Source: Sclerotinia nivalis
Lineage: Eukaryota; Ascomycota; Leotiomycetes; Helotiales; Sclerotiniaceae
Direction of reading: 5' to 3'
Assembly: GCA_029531795.1 (NCBI GenBank)
Contig: JAPEIS010000008.1
Span: 2,418,001 to 2,482,000 of the forward strand
DNA: 64,000 bases
Shown: positions 21,352 through 34,230 of the stretch, piece after piece
Layout of the letters: every line of letters starts with the position of its first letter
Numbering within the stretch: position 1 is the stretch's first letter
Made by a program: the position numbers and the translations under genes
Notes under the pieces: model-generated
Told to the model about the DNA's origin: nothing
Database searches by the model: none
The model's input: the letters and a program-made list of their open reading frames with translations, nothing else

Positions 21352-21963
21352 TGGTTTAATTTACGATAATGAAATGACTATTCTATAGCGAGGATTTGCA
21401 ACCTGATATATTACTTGATAAATTGAAAAGTACTTCTCAAAGGCTACCATTTGATGACGGAGTTTGTATGCTACCGGGCCTTGGTAGTATTGTATCTTTG
21501 TCGAACAGAGAAAGTGGTGCTAGCCGTGTGTCGAGAACCAACGGATATATACTTAACTATATATACCGAATTAACTGCTCTGCAAGAGTGGCGCCCCTTT
21601 TGCAGAACAACAATCTTCCTTAGAGACTTAAGACTGGCAACGGAAATTTGAGCTGATTTATATGATTGGTAGAAGTAAGTCTCCTGACTCTCATGTGACT
21701 GACAGGGGAATAGCGGGGGTACCAACCTTTTATTTTCCTCGCAATGCTACACTGCATTAAAAAATAAGTACTGCTAGAGATACAAGAACTTCATAACCTT
21801 TCTGAATTGAGAAGAAAAGCCCATTTATAAAAAAAACCATTTCCTGCAAATATAGACTTCAGGGTCCAAAAAGCAAAACATAGCTTAAACATCAGCCACT
21901 CCATATTCCACATTCACCATCAGACAAAAGCACCTTATAAGTTTCCTTGTCGCATTTGCAACG
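21352..21963. other. Intergenic, no gene recognised
   Basis: AT-rich stretch between the kinase-like gene and the MFS relic. Nothing is supported here. Confidence 0.5.
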
Positions 21964-22495
21964 ATTTTCTCTCCCCTCTCCAGTTTCATCTACTACCCAG
22001 CCATCACCTCCCTCTCCCACGATCTGAACGTCTCAATCGAACTCATAAATCTCACCATAACCTCCTACATGATCGTATCGGAGATATAGCCGACATGACC
22101 GGCAGAAGATGGGTGTATATCCTAACACTAGGCATCTACTGCATCGCCGATATAGGATTGGCGCTGCAGAGAAGTTGGCCTGCTTTACTGGTATTGAGAA
22201 TGGTGCAGAGTATGGGAAGTTCGGGTACGCAGCAACATATCATATTTTCGTCTGAGAAAGATAGACGAGACCGACTGAATTCTTGTTTGCATGTTAAGCT
22301 ACAATCTCGCTTGTCTACGGCGTGATAGCCGATATTGCTAGTCCCACCGAACGAGGATTGTACGTTGGGGCTGTTATAGCGGGGCGTTATATGCTGGTTC
22401 TACGATAGCATGGCATTCATTAATGTGATTATAGTCCGAATGTGGCACCGAGTTTAGGTCCAGTCATTGGATGTGCACTTGCCCAGCACGTTAGG
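21964..22495 (+). pseudogene. Shredded MFS drug-transporter relic
   Basis: Fragments of a DHA-type major facilitator appear in order but in different frames. FSPLSSFIYYPAITSL with INLTITSYMIVS comes first, then stop codons and a loss of about 6-8 residues. Next are GDIADMTGRRWVYILTLG, LVLRMVQSMGSSGT, an insertion of about 70 bp, LVYGVIADIASPTERG, an intron-like junction and NVAPSLGPVIG. These correspond to helix 1 through motif C of QDR-like transporters. The second half of the transporter is missing. It cannot encode a working protein. Confidence 0.8.
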
Positions 22496-25124
22496 GTTTA
22501 GCTTTTTCGATGTTCGAATAACCTCAATGGCTAGGATAATTCGTGCTTCTTGAGTTTGAACGGACATTTGTGGTTGTTGGGAAAACGCGTGTCAAAGTTA
22601 GAAGTGGTTGGGTGGGGGGAAAAGTGACGAGGTACTGATATTGACGAGGTACTGATAAACCACGTTAATGTAAATAGTAATTATTCCATGTTATAAATCC
22701 AAATGAAGCTGAAATACTCATGGCGATGGTATTAGTCGAGATAGCATGCTACTACAAGCTTCTTGTATAGATATACATTTTCCCATTTACTTCGCCGAGT
22801 ACTGTTAGATATCCAACAATTAGAACCTCAAGTTATTCATGAAAAAAGATAGCTAATACCGCGACTGCAGAGTGACGGAAGCTCATGGTGGCTTTGCTAA
22901 AATGACCTGCAAATCTGAATTACCATGCGAAACCCACAAGCTGGGAACAGATCGCTCGACCAAAGCTTAATGCGAGGCAGAATTGGTAAAGCATGATATT
23001 TTGAGGTTCCGATCAAGAAACTGTCAAGGGATGCTTACAGTCTGCCCATCTATGACTGTGCATCTATCTTTGAAATAGATACCTAAGCTTACGTATTTTA
23101 CCCGCCGCTGAGGTTCTCACTGCCCGAGATATTGAGGCGTGTCAGATATTTCCAGTATTTAGGGAAAAACACAAACTGTTGGTTGGCTTTTGTCAGCTTT
23201 TATCACTAAATAAGAAATTCCAACTGCGATAAACATCTATATTTGGCGCAAGACTACCATCGGACATAAGAACCAACTAAATATGAATGTAATGTCGTTT
23301 CATTCGTTGAAACGGTATAGAAGGTTCTATACAAGCCGTATAGTTGATCCCTTTAACGCGACCACTGGCACTCTTTGCTTTTTTTCCTCCCCTCTTTTCT
23401 GCCAGTAAATAAATATCATCTTCCAAGCAGCTGTATATCTTTTTCATCAGATTTAGTCAATATCACCATGAAGCTCTTTCGATCATCGTCATCTTCTCTG
23501 CCGCAATTCGAGCAACAAAGCAAGATGCAACACAACCACTATGCCAACCAACACCAACCGGCACAGCAGAAGACACAGATGAAAGACCTTAACGCTTCTC
23601 AGCTGATCAACATAATAAAAAAAATAATAATAAAAAAAACCCCCCCAGGTCCCTGTATGTGCCGGCCCTTAGGCTTTTGCTTTCCCTCCAGATAAAAATC
23701 TCCCAACAAAATCACAGTTACTAACCGACTACATAACTTCACGATGACCGGATTCCCCAAAGCAACCAACGAAATATACGAGAACCTCTCTTATTCACGC
23801 CTGGAAAACATCACAACTCGCTCTGTTGCCCTCGATAATACCATCAGTTATCTACCCATTCCCTGGAAGATATAAACTCAAACTTATACATGATGTAATG
23901 AGCTATGATTATACCAGCGCCGTCCACATTCTTCAATACACATATATACGGTTCTGGGCCCTCTTTCTATATCGTGGAATCAGGCTATCGCTTTGAATGA
24001 TATCGATTTGAGGGATGTTGCGAACGCGAATAGTTTTGACTGTTTCTCCGGCGCCGGGACTGATATCTTATCCTACCGTGACGACTGATTTTAAGAAGTT
24101 TAAAATTTATCACCCGTCGAATATACTGGCTCCTTTGTTTGAGGTGTAGTTCTACTTTGGAGAAGAGATGGCATCTGGTTGATATCTTTTGCGAAGTGGG
24201 AGATTTTTGGAGCTGAAGGTTAACGTTTGGAGATAGTTTTTATACGGAAGTTTTAAAGTCCCCATACTGTTGATATATATCATACATCTCGGATATCTAT
24301 TTCCATCTAGGATGTACTCCTAATCCCCTTAAGATTTATCAAAACATCTTTTTTCCTTTCGCAATTTGGTGGTAATTTTGTCGTTTCCCATCGTTCGTTC
24401 TTCACCATCTCGTATATTCTACCCCGGAAGCCATATCTCCACCACGATACGCCTTGCTTTGTGTTGTGACTCCAAGATCTAGACTCGACATTCGCCGCTA
24501 TCTACTAACCAAGCCGCCAAGCGAGTAGAATCTCACAAATGTCCAATTTGAGAGTTTGAAGAGGATGTTTATGATAGGTTTTGATATGATTGTTATTCTG
24601 AGATCAGAAGGGAAGGGGGATGTTTATTGAAATGCAATGAGGTTACCCCTCATTACATACCCCTTCCTCATTTAGCAGCTAACGTTAACCGCCTCCAAAC
24701 CCAAAATAAAACTACAGGCAAGAGGAAAACCACAATATGCGAAGTCACATAGCATCAATTTCATCATTTCGTGTTATAATTCATAAACTCATAGCTATCA
24801 TATGTATGATGTATCTCAAATCTCATGTATCTCATATCCGTGCCTATAATCCACAAAAAGGAGTGTGATAAATAAGTAAGTAATCTCGCCAAAAGATTTA
24901 TTTCTTTCAAGATACCAGTCTACCAAAACCAAATTGCACCTGATCAAATTGCTTAATTGCTCCCGATATCTCTAAAAAAAAAATTGTTCAAGAAATAAAA
25001 AAGGGCTCGCCTTGCGAGAACGAAATGTATTTATTCCTTCCTTGCATCCTTGCATCCATGCATAAGGACCTTCCTCCCTTTCTCCCCCAAAAATCAATTC
25101 ATAGAAAAGCTAGTCCCCCAAAAT
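22496..25124. other. Gene-poor 2.6-kb stretch
   Basis: No convincing gene. A small frame at 23468-23692 (MKLFRSSSSSLPQFEQQSKM, ending CMCRPLGFCFPSR) and a short one at 23742 (MTGFPKATNEIYENLSYSRL) could be relics but lack family resemblance. Continuous with the decayed MFS region on the left. Confidence 0.5.
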
Positions 25125-27127
25125 CTAGGTTCTCATAGCATGTCTATGAAAATGTCTCATGAATCTCTTCTCCTTTTTACTAGCACCTTCCTTCGAATAA
25201 ACACTCAACGCCAATCCACCCCCACAAGTCTCATTTGCATCTCCCGCACAAGCCATGTTACACTTAGTCGCATCTAGCGTCCGACTGGGTACATTCTCAC
25301 CGCAGAAACACTGACCTCCGTATTCTGTTCCCGCAACACTGTATCCCTTTGCGGAACAATATGCTACGCAAGCCGTATTTGTAACCTTGCCAATACCCGC
25401 GAATTCGACACCGGAGAGAGCACGGCTTGGTTCTTGATCCGCGTAGCAGCCGGCGTATGAGTAGCCTGAAATGGTGGCGGGAGCGCTGCTTGAAGAACTG
25501 GAACCGGTGGGAAGCGCTTGGTCGGCGGTGACGGAGACGGTTTTGTAGATTAGGGTTGAGGCGTGGACGGTTACGACGGAGGTAAAAGTTTGCCCGCCGG
25601 ATGTGATGACGCTGGAGGATAAGATGTCACCACCTGCCACTGCTGCTGCGACATGGGTAGCGACTGCAGCTCCGCTGTGGGTACCCTTTTGAGAATGTTT
25701 GCTTGATGCAGAGCTTGCTGATGGGTAGACGGGTAGAGAGACACTTGGGATAGATACTGGTACTGCTGATGTGGCAACTCCTAGATGAGATGATGCGACA
25801 TCGGATACAGAAGCTGCAACTGAAGATACAGCTGATGAAGCACCGGCAGCTACCGAAGAGGCTTTTGATGCGAGGGCAGAAGTAGCAGATGCGGCGACAG
25901 AGGATGCTACATTGCCAACGTTGGTACCCCATGGTGTGACAGGGTTATTACCTGGCAATAAGGACATGGATCCGAAGATAACTTCATCAATTGGTGACGG
26001 GATATTACAGGTTGTAGTGGGGTCGTTCAAACCACCGATGAGACCTGGACATTTGTCCATTCCGGAATCACCTGCATCGCAGTTATCGATGATTTGTTGA
26101 AGAGTTTCGACATCCCAACCTGAAAGCTGTGGATTTGTTAGTATGTTGAAAGCATTAACCAAGAGTGAAGATGTCAACTTACGAAATCACCGTGGAAGCT
26201 GTAGCCAGTTGGGTCTCCATTGGAAAGAACGAAAGGTTGTTTTCCTTGTCCTGGTGTCCATAGATTCTCAAAGAGTGGAGTATTGTAGTAGACCTCATAG
26301 AAGATATGAGGAGTATGAACCCAACCCTCAGGACAATTTCCATTCGTGGGCCAATCCATATTGTGTTTATAGTCACTCAAGGCAACAGCAGGGTTATAGC
26401 ATGATGGAAAGTGGACATCAAGACGCATTGGAGAAGCATATCCATCACAGTTTTGATCTGGGAATCCAACACCGGCTCCCTTGTTTTCTGGGTCCTGAAT
26501 TCCTACACCGTGCAATCCGTCCGAGTTTGCAGGCCATGATGGAGTTCCGCCGTAATTGGCACGAGGACAGGTAACCTGGACTGGTTGAGGAGTACCGTTG
26601 GCGTAGTCGACGACGGATCCTGAGCCGCTGGCTGGAGGAGTACGAAGAGCTGGGTTACCAACTACCATACGGTGGCCTGGTTGGAAAGCGGTGATCTTAT
26701 CGGTGGTAGGCTCAAAGCTTGTAAAATATTAGTACATCTATTATTGAATGCATAACACTTTCACCACTCACAAATAATAGACGTTCATGTAGAACAAAGG
26801 CACGGATGTGATATTGCTGGGGTTATTTGGATCGATGAAGTACAACTGGGGGGTCCAGTAGTTGCTCTTATCATTCTTGACAAGTGATGAAGTGCAGTTT
26901 GAGTGCAAGGCCGTGGTGTCTTCCATAGTCTCAGCAAAGGCACTTCCTCCTTGAATCGTATGAACGTGGCTTCCAACAGTTCCTGGGTTGATGATTGGAT
27001 CCATACGGGCGGTAAGAAGAGGGCCTTCTCCATAGAAATGATTGACAGCGAATGTTCTTGCAGTCGCGGAGTATGCTGCTGCCGAAGCGGCGAATGTGCC
27101 CACGAGGGCCAACTTTGAGAAAACCAT
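25125..27127 (-). CDS. Secreted DUF1996 protein with C-terminal WSC domain
   Basis: Exons on the minus strand: 27127-26772, 26717-26183 and 26126-25125, 630 aa. Introns 26718-26771 (GTGAGT, TACTAAT branch) and 26127-26182 (GTAAGT, ACTAAC branch) are clean. The signal peptide MVFSKLALVGTFAASAAAYS leads into a DUF1996 domain (about aa 25-330) with GTVGSHVHTIQGG, CPRANYGGTPSWPANSDGLHG-type blocks and conserved Cys. A Ser/Ala-rich linker (about 345-500) is probably O-glycosylated. The WSC module SYAGCYADQEPSRAL to FCGENVPSRTL (about 525-615) carries the family's Cys pattern; WSC domains bind carbohydrate. There is no GPI or membrane segment, so it is likely secreted or cell-wall bound. The biochemical role of DUF1996 is not known. 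Confidence 0.92.
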
Positions 27128-30100
27128 AATGGTGGGGCGAGTTCAATAGAGAAGTTTTGTTGTAGAATTTGTACTTTGAAGTGTATTCAAGTCTGATGGT
27201 GCGGATATCTGTAATGTGGTTGATTTGCAAGCTAAAGGATTGTTGAGAAGTGATCGAAAAACACAAGAGTTACTGGCCTCAATTGATGTTTGATAGAATA
27301 GAAGAATCTGTATCAACAGAGTAGCAAGTGAAGGAATGAATAGCACGCAGGAAACGAATAAATGAGTGTGATGTACAAAAGTACCAATGGTGTGTTGTGA
27401 AAGTGTGTTGGGAAAAATTTGAAAATGAGGTTGAGGAAAGGAAACATAATATATATGACTATGATCCGTAGTTTCTCACAGTATGCAGTAATACCCACAT
27501 TAGGGCGAGAAATCATACGAATGTACGCTAGTACAGTATGAAGGAAGATTAGAGTCAAAAAAAGCTCAGCCCAGAATTGGGTATGCAGGGGAAAGATTGG
27601 GGGCAAGCTTGATGGCTTGACATGGTTCTGATTTCCCCATGTATTACCATTCGCCGGCTTGTGAATTACGGTATTAAAGTGGTCGATCCTAACATGACAG
27701 ATTAATCACAGCCCTTCTCAGTGAATGAAAAATTTGGTTGGGAAAGGACATGGAGTATGGGGAGATCCGCGCGGAAATGTGCTTGATGCCATTTTTGTGG
27801 TAAAATAAGTGAATTGGAAAAGCAGGAACCCATATTGTAAGGTTAGGGATGGGAAAATTGTCCGAAGGGATAAAGTTGGAAAGTTATTGGTTCGTTGGAT
27901 TCTAGTACTAAGCTTTTGGTACCTGACATCCGGGCTGACTATCCGATGACAAGGGGTTGAACAATGGCGAGCTCTCTTAGTGGGTAAGGGGAGAGGAACA
28001 GAGATCTGTTCCTAGGGAGTCAAATAATCCTCCTGGAAATATCCCAGTCGTTTCTATACTCAAAGCGGTATCCTGCGGCGACTATTTGATGGCTGATTCT
28101 CACTAAGTCGGCCACTTGGCATTAGTCGATTGTTTCGAAACAGCTAACCCAGTCAAAAAGTCTAGTTTAACTCGCTGCCATACAAACAAAAGCAAGCTCC
28201 TATAAAAAAAATCTTGCCAATCAACTGTCCCATGGTATAGGTAAATTGTTCTTCCCGTCCTTTTTCCCCTGAAGGCGGTTTTTTAATCCAAACTTATGAT
28301 TTTCTAGTGGATAGAAATAATCTGCACTTAAGCTCTTTTGAGTTTCGAAATATGCATCATACCACGTCAATCTTATCGCAAATAGACTACGAATATCCAC
28401 TCCATTTTGATCTTGATTTTGATTTATAGTGTTAAAATGTCACGTCATGAAAATCATTTAGATTGTCCGACTTTGTGGAGGTGAATCTAGTGGTGTTCGA
28501 GGAACCCTGGAGATTAGCTATCCATCCCTCTTCTCGTGGTAAAATGAACTCCATGAGACTAGAAAATCGTTGTGATATGGGTAATTACAATTTTAGATTA
28601 TCTTTTTGATTTTTCGGTCTCTGGAACACCTTCCGATAAGAATAAGACCCGCATATCAAGGCCATCAATTATTAATATCCAAAAATTCAGATGAACGAAA
28701 AACCCCACTGGCATTGGACCGCTAAACCCATAGTTTAGTCTGGAACGTTTGGATTAATGATTTGTTCTATAGCTTTCCCTGGGAAATCCTATGAACAACC
28801 TTCCATCCTTTCAGTGTGACATTAGGAGTATACGATCAAGATTGTGAGGGTAGCTTTCCGTATTCTTATGTAAATAAGCCTCAAGGGAAAGGATTACTTC
28901 ATCGTTCCAAATCCTGGCTGGGTTAACACCGAAATGAGCTTCTTGATCCTTTTTGATTTTGGGGGTGTGATTTGAATGTGCCTGGTGTTCTCATGTTTGA
29001 AGTCTACACGAGTGAAAAATATCAAGATCGTAAAGACAAGAGAACTCAGTAACACATGTTTCACATAAGACCACATTCAGTTAACGATAGGCATTTCAAG
29101 ATTTTTATCGAAGAATATGTGGAAGAATTAATTACGTGCAGTATGTTGAGCTCCGACCTGCAAAAGACATCGTCAAACAAAAGGCCGTGAAGCGTTGCGA
29201 GAATCAGCGGCAAGGACCCTCTTTGATATTGACCCCTCATTCCAACACATGATTTGCTGGATTATATTCAACAAGGGCGGCAAAAAACTCTTTCTTGACG
29301 GGCACTCTCGCCTGGCTATTTAATTTCTATTCCTATTGTCTAAAAGAGATTCAATGACAACATCAGCGGCAATAATTCCGTGTAAAGGAAAGTATTCAAC
29401 CCCTAAATGGACATTATATTGCTTCCATTAGTTTTCAAACCATGCCGTGTCGTCTTAAATCATTCTCCTGCATAATAGCGTAGTGCCGTTGTGCAGTGTT
29501 ACATCGTCTAGTACACGCGTTTGCGGTAAGTTGAAGAAAATAGATATCAGCGCAAGGACGGGCTCCACCTTCAGTCGTACTTCGGAGAAAAAGATAAGAT
29601 ATTAGAAAAATTTTGATGCCATGGTAACCTTATGTACTCAAGTGGGTATGTGGACATTGCTGCATGGCAACACCGAAAATAAATGGCTCAGACCTTTTGG
29701 CACTCATGAGGCTTACTTCATAATCCTCTGCTAAGGGACTCTTCATGCAGCTAACTCTGATTCCAGAATCTCTCATCACCTCATATAACAACCATGGAAG
29801 TAAATTCTCAACAAACTGAGAACCAAGCCAACAAACAACCCAGCAAACAGATAAATGAAAATGAAACATGCAGGCAAGCAGGCCATCAATGCTGTGTGCC
29901 CCGATCGAATATTCATGGATAGTAATATAAATTAGGTCACCGACTCGAGCTCATCTCCGGAATCGTGGTTTCGTGGTAAGGAGTCCGTAAGATGCCAATT
30001 CCCGCGCTCTAATCGAAACATTTTCGGAAGCTTTTGAGGACCAATAATCGTAAATGTTTGTAACACGCCGAGACAAAGAGCATTTGACGGTATATGAGTA

Positions 30101-30572
30101 TGTATTTTGTACCAAATTACTGGAATTTAGTGGTACACGCTCGTACCTCATGAAGCACTGGCTGCGGAAGGAGAGGTACTGGCAGTGTAATGGCTGAAGG
30201 GTTGTGACCAGATGAAGTATCAATTGAGTTTTCAACAACCTCAAGTTTGTATGTGTAAAATAATGAAATGTGGCAATGATCCAAATACTTCAATAATAAC
30301 GGCGACATTCAAGTATCTGGTCAATATAAAATGTATACATAGTACCATCAACACATGCCGTATCAAAATAGAGGCTGCCAAGCTGGAGGTTTCCTTCTGA
30401 AAGACTGAATGAAGCGATAAGCGATAAGAGAATTTCTTTCCTCACTGCCCCTCCATCCACCCATTACCCCTCTCATCCTAATCTCAAATAACACTCATTC
30501 CATCACCACAACTTTTACCTTTCACGAACTCCCTAATCCATCTCCTAATCCGACTTTCAAATTTCTCTCATC
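27128..30572. other. Large intergenic region
   Basis: About 3.4 kb between two divergent genes. No gene, RNA or clear repeat is recognised. It holds both promoters. Confidence 0.55.
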
Positions 30573-31796
30573 ATGTCACCAATTCCCATAACAATCCTCA
30601 CCGGCTTCCTCGGCTCAGGAAAAACAACTCTAATCCTCAACCTCCTTCCCCAACTCCACGCCCTCAACCCCTCCTATCGTCTCGCCCTTCTCAAGAACGA
30701 ATTCGGAGATTTAGCCGTCGATTCCCAGCTTGCTTCTTCATCTTCGATAACTTCTGTGCGAGAAATGCTTAATGGATGTATATGCTGTAACCTCGTTGGT
30801 TCTCTTTCTTCCGCGCTTCAAGAACTGCAGGATACTTTACCGGTAAAGGTTAACGCATCTACGGGGAAGGAGGAGAAAGGAAGTCTGGATAGGATTATAA
30901 TTGAGACGTCCGGGTCTGCGTTTCCTGCTACATTGGCTATGGAAGTTAACAGAATTGCGAGGGAAACGAAAGGAGCTTATGTGTTAGATGGTGTGATATC
31001 GGTGATCGATGTGGAGAATTGGAAAGGATATGAAGATACGAGTTATACGGCACGATTACAGGCGAAATATACGGATCTGGTAGTTTTTAATAAATGGGAG
31101 GGGGTTAGTGAAAGGAGGTTCGATGAATGTTTGGATAGATTAGGGGATTTGGAGGTTCAGGTTGCGTGGGTAAAGAGTGATAAGGGTTCAGTGGGGGTAG
31201 ATGTTGTATGCGGAGTTGATGGGGGATTGGCTAGGGGTTTGGTGGATGATGTGGATGGAAAGGAGAATGGGCACCGTCATGATCATACGAATGGGGATCA
31301 TAAGCACGAACACTCCCACGATCATCAATCCGAAGTCGAAGTCCTATCCATAACCCTCACATCGTCCTCATCTTCCTCAACAATCTCCCTCGCATCACTC
31401 ACCAAACTCCTCACCAAATCACCCAAAGACGAAGTATACCGCATCAAAGCAGTTTTATCCTCAAGCTCTCCTATCCCACCTTCTGACTCTTCACTCTCAC
31501 CACCTGAATCCGAGGCCTCTGCATCATCATCCTCATCAAATTCTACCACTGATCTTGCACCAAAACCAGCAAAATATATACTCAATTGGGCGTTTGGACG
31601 TTGGACTAGCACAAAAATGGAGGAACAACAATTAGAGAAGGAACATGAGAGTAGTCAGGGAGAAGGAGTGGTACTGAGGATGACGATCGTAACGGCGAGG
31701 GACGAAAGTAATAAGTGGAAGAAGAGGATTGAGGGCGGTGGTTGGATAGAGGTCGACGGTGGGGAGGGGGAATTGAAGGTTGTGAGGATTTTGTGA
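30573..31796 (+). CDS. CobW/COG0523-family G3E GTPase (putative metallochaperone)
   Basis: Intronless, 407 aa. G3E P-loop GTPases of this family deliver zinc or other metals to target proteins; the exact client here is unknown. Walker A is TGFLGSGKTTL at aa 9-19. The metal-binding GCICCNL follows near aa 68-74, then the ETSGSAFPA switch region. The base-recognition motif reads FNKWE, where the family usually has NKxD. A His/Asp-rich stretch (HRHDHTNGDHKHEHSHDH, about aa 234-251) precedes the CobW C-terminal domain, which is interrupted by a Ser-rich acidic insertion (about 265-325) before YILNWAFGRW. Such His-rich loops are typical of zinc-handling members. Confidence 0.9.
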   Translation: MSPIPITILTGFLGSGKTTLILNLLPQLHALNPSYRLALLKNEFGDLAVDSQLASSSSITSVREMLNGCICCNLVGSLSSALQELQDTLPVKVNASTGKEEKGSLDRIIIETSGSAFPATLAMEVNRIARETKGAYVLDGVISVIDVENWKGYEDTSYTARLQAKYTDLVVFNKWEGVSERRFDECLDRLGDLEVQVAWVKSDKGSVGVDVVCGVDGGLARGLVDDVDGKENGHRHDHTNGDHKHEHSHDHQSEVEVLSITLTSSSSSSTISLASLTKLLTKSPKDEVYRIKAVLSSSSPIPPSDSSLSPPESEASASSSSSNSTTDLAPKPAKYILNWAFGRWTSTKMEEQQLEKEHESSQGEGVVLRMTIVTARDESNKWKKRIEGGGWIEVDGGEGELKVVRIL

Positions 31797-34230
31797 TATG
31801 AAAGACATGGCTGAATATAGATATAGAAGCTGGATAGAGCGCGTTGAAATTGGAAAACATGATGCATAGATACCTTGTTTTGCTATAGACATAGATATTT
31901 CTTTATATATATACACATCGTTAAAGGGAACCAAAATGAGAATGATAAAATGAGCATGGGTGGTTATGAGGTCTATTCCAACATTGTGTCTACAGCCTCA
32001 ACAACTACTTGAGTCATTAGATATTAGACCTTTTGGTACTGCTAGTGCATGTAAACCCAGATCCGACATCTCTGACCTTAAAATAATTTTTGTCTTTCGT
32101 CGAGTTCATTAGTTCACGGATTTACTAATCCCATATTCAAGTATTTTTCAAGAGTTCCGTAGGCATGTGAATGGTGAAATCACTCTTTCCAACATCAGCA
32201 AAAAGTTTATACAGTCAGAATTAATGTTCTGAAGGAAGAAGATGATTTGTCTAATTGAATGGAGATAATTGATAATTGAAGTTGATTATCAAGCTAGAGA
32301 TTTTAATAGTGATAATCTTACATTTTGTTAGTGATATACTAGGTAGTGTTTATACCAACAAAGTCAGTTTGGGGAAGCACGCGATGAACGAAATAAATCG
32401 CACTCGACACATCGAAGTCGAATTTAATAGTCCACATTTCATGTTACTCAGTGTCCTGGTTCGTGTTTGGGTGGGTGGGTGGTTGGGCATCGGTTTCGGA
32501 ATACTCTTTTGTAGTTGAATTTGGGTTTGACATCTAGATGAGCTCAAGGCGGTCGATATTTGGAATATGGAATATGTGGGTCTTGGGTAGATGGCTTTTC
32601 GTCTGCTGGGGGGCGGGGATGTGGAGGAGAGGGGGGAGGTGTAGAAAGAGAAAGAAAGAAATAAAGAAGGAGAGGAGTAGCATGGGATATGGAGAAAAGT
32701 GATAAAAGTGAGCAAGGAAAGGAAAAGGGGACGAATGAGTGGAAAGTCTTTAATGGATGGAGGGTAAAAGTCCGCCGAGTTGATAAAAGAGGTAGTCAGT
32801 ACCCCGCATTCGGTTCTCGAAATGGTTCTGTAGCAATAATTGTAGCTAGCACTTTTGAGGGGGAAAAGGAGAGCCAGAGGTGCTACTAGAATGGGATTAG
32901 AAGGAGGGCAGAAGGCTTATATTTAAGAAAATTCGTCTTGAACACAACGGTCGTACCAGTCATGCTGCCTGAGTCCCCATACCAATGTTCCTCATGTCCT
33001 CCACAACATGTTCACATGACCGAATCCCTAAGTGTATACAGGAGGTGACTACTAGTACTACCTAGTAATCAACTACCAGTATCCCATCATACCTCTCAAA
33101 TGTCAGAGTTGTTCTTAACACTTCTTCTCTCAACTTCATTAACATCTGGGTTTTCATCATTTCAAATTTTCACTCCCAAAATGTCGTTCTTCATAAATAG
33201 CCTCTAGAGGAAGAGAAAGGAGAAGATGATAAATGCGGCTCTCACCAGCTACACGGACCTTCGGTATCTCAGTCTCAATTTTAATATCCCCGTATTATTC
33301 ATCACCAGTCTGGTAAGAAACAGAACTACGCTCTTTCGTAGATGGCCGCGAAATCATGACTGCGAGTATCCCTCAATGGGACTGGTTTCAATCTTTAGTC
33401 GTCTTTGATCTATCTCATAGTGCATGAAAAATGCAAGTGTTCTCCTACCGCTGTCCATGAAATCGTATGTAGATTTTTGGGATTCTGTCTTATGTTATAT
33501 ACTATGTAGGACTATGCAAGGGAGTGGCTTGCGGTTACTTGATGGATTGGAACGGAAGTGATGTGATGCAATGTTTTGTATTGCTTAGTATGAGGCATAA
33601 AAAGGGTGTTATTCCCAAGAGGTTTAAGGTTTCATAACAGAAGTGAGATGGTTCGATGGGGAAGAGTGGTGAGATTGGATTTAGGTATGGAGAGCTGGAG
33701 GTGCGATTTGGAAAAGAAGGGGTTTAGGCGAGGAGTTCGGATATCGTATTAGCTAGATTGTATATGGATCTAGGGAGTAGTTTTCAATAATGATAATAAT
33801 GTTGAAATACTCGAGTAATATAATTATAATGAGATTTAGATGATTGTAGCTTACCATTCCCTTCGCGATACGATACCTAGTATGTTATAACGTCATTTCC
33901 TCCTCATGTGATTTTCCTCCTATCAACGAATCGCAAATCTTTTCGATCCGATAACCTCGGCCCGGCACGTACTACCCCACAGAACCCCTTGTCTTTTGAC
34001 TCCACAACACCTCGTTACTCCTTATCAGCTTTACCCCATATTGTCTATTTGTATCGTGTCTCCACCATGATTCACTCTAGGACTCAAGATCCTCTTCTCC
34101 GCATTTTTCTATCTCTATATCAATTGATAAGGGTGTCTATCTCTATAGACCCTCCTTGAACCCTCAATTCCAAATACAATAAACACAACAAACACAACAA
34201 ACAAACAGACACGAGCTAGACGAATACAAA
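31797..34230. other. Intergenic region, no gene recognised
   Basis: About 2.4 kb of AT-rich sequence with G-rich patches near 32600-32640. Nothing beyond presumed 3' and 5' flanks is supported. Confidence 0.5.

Noticed and set aside
16000..24000. Heavy repeat-induced point mutation across the accessory block
   Set aside because: Base composition does not drop visibly and several lesions are indels or non-C-to-T changes; a dinucleotide index was not computed.
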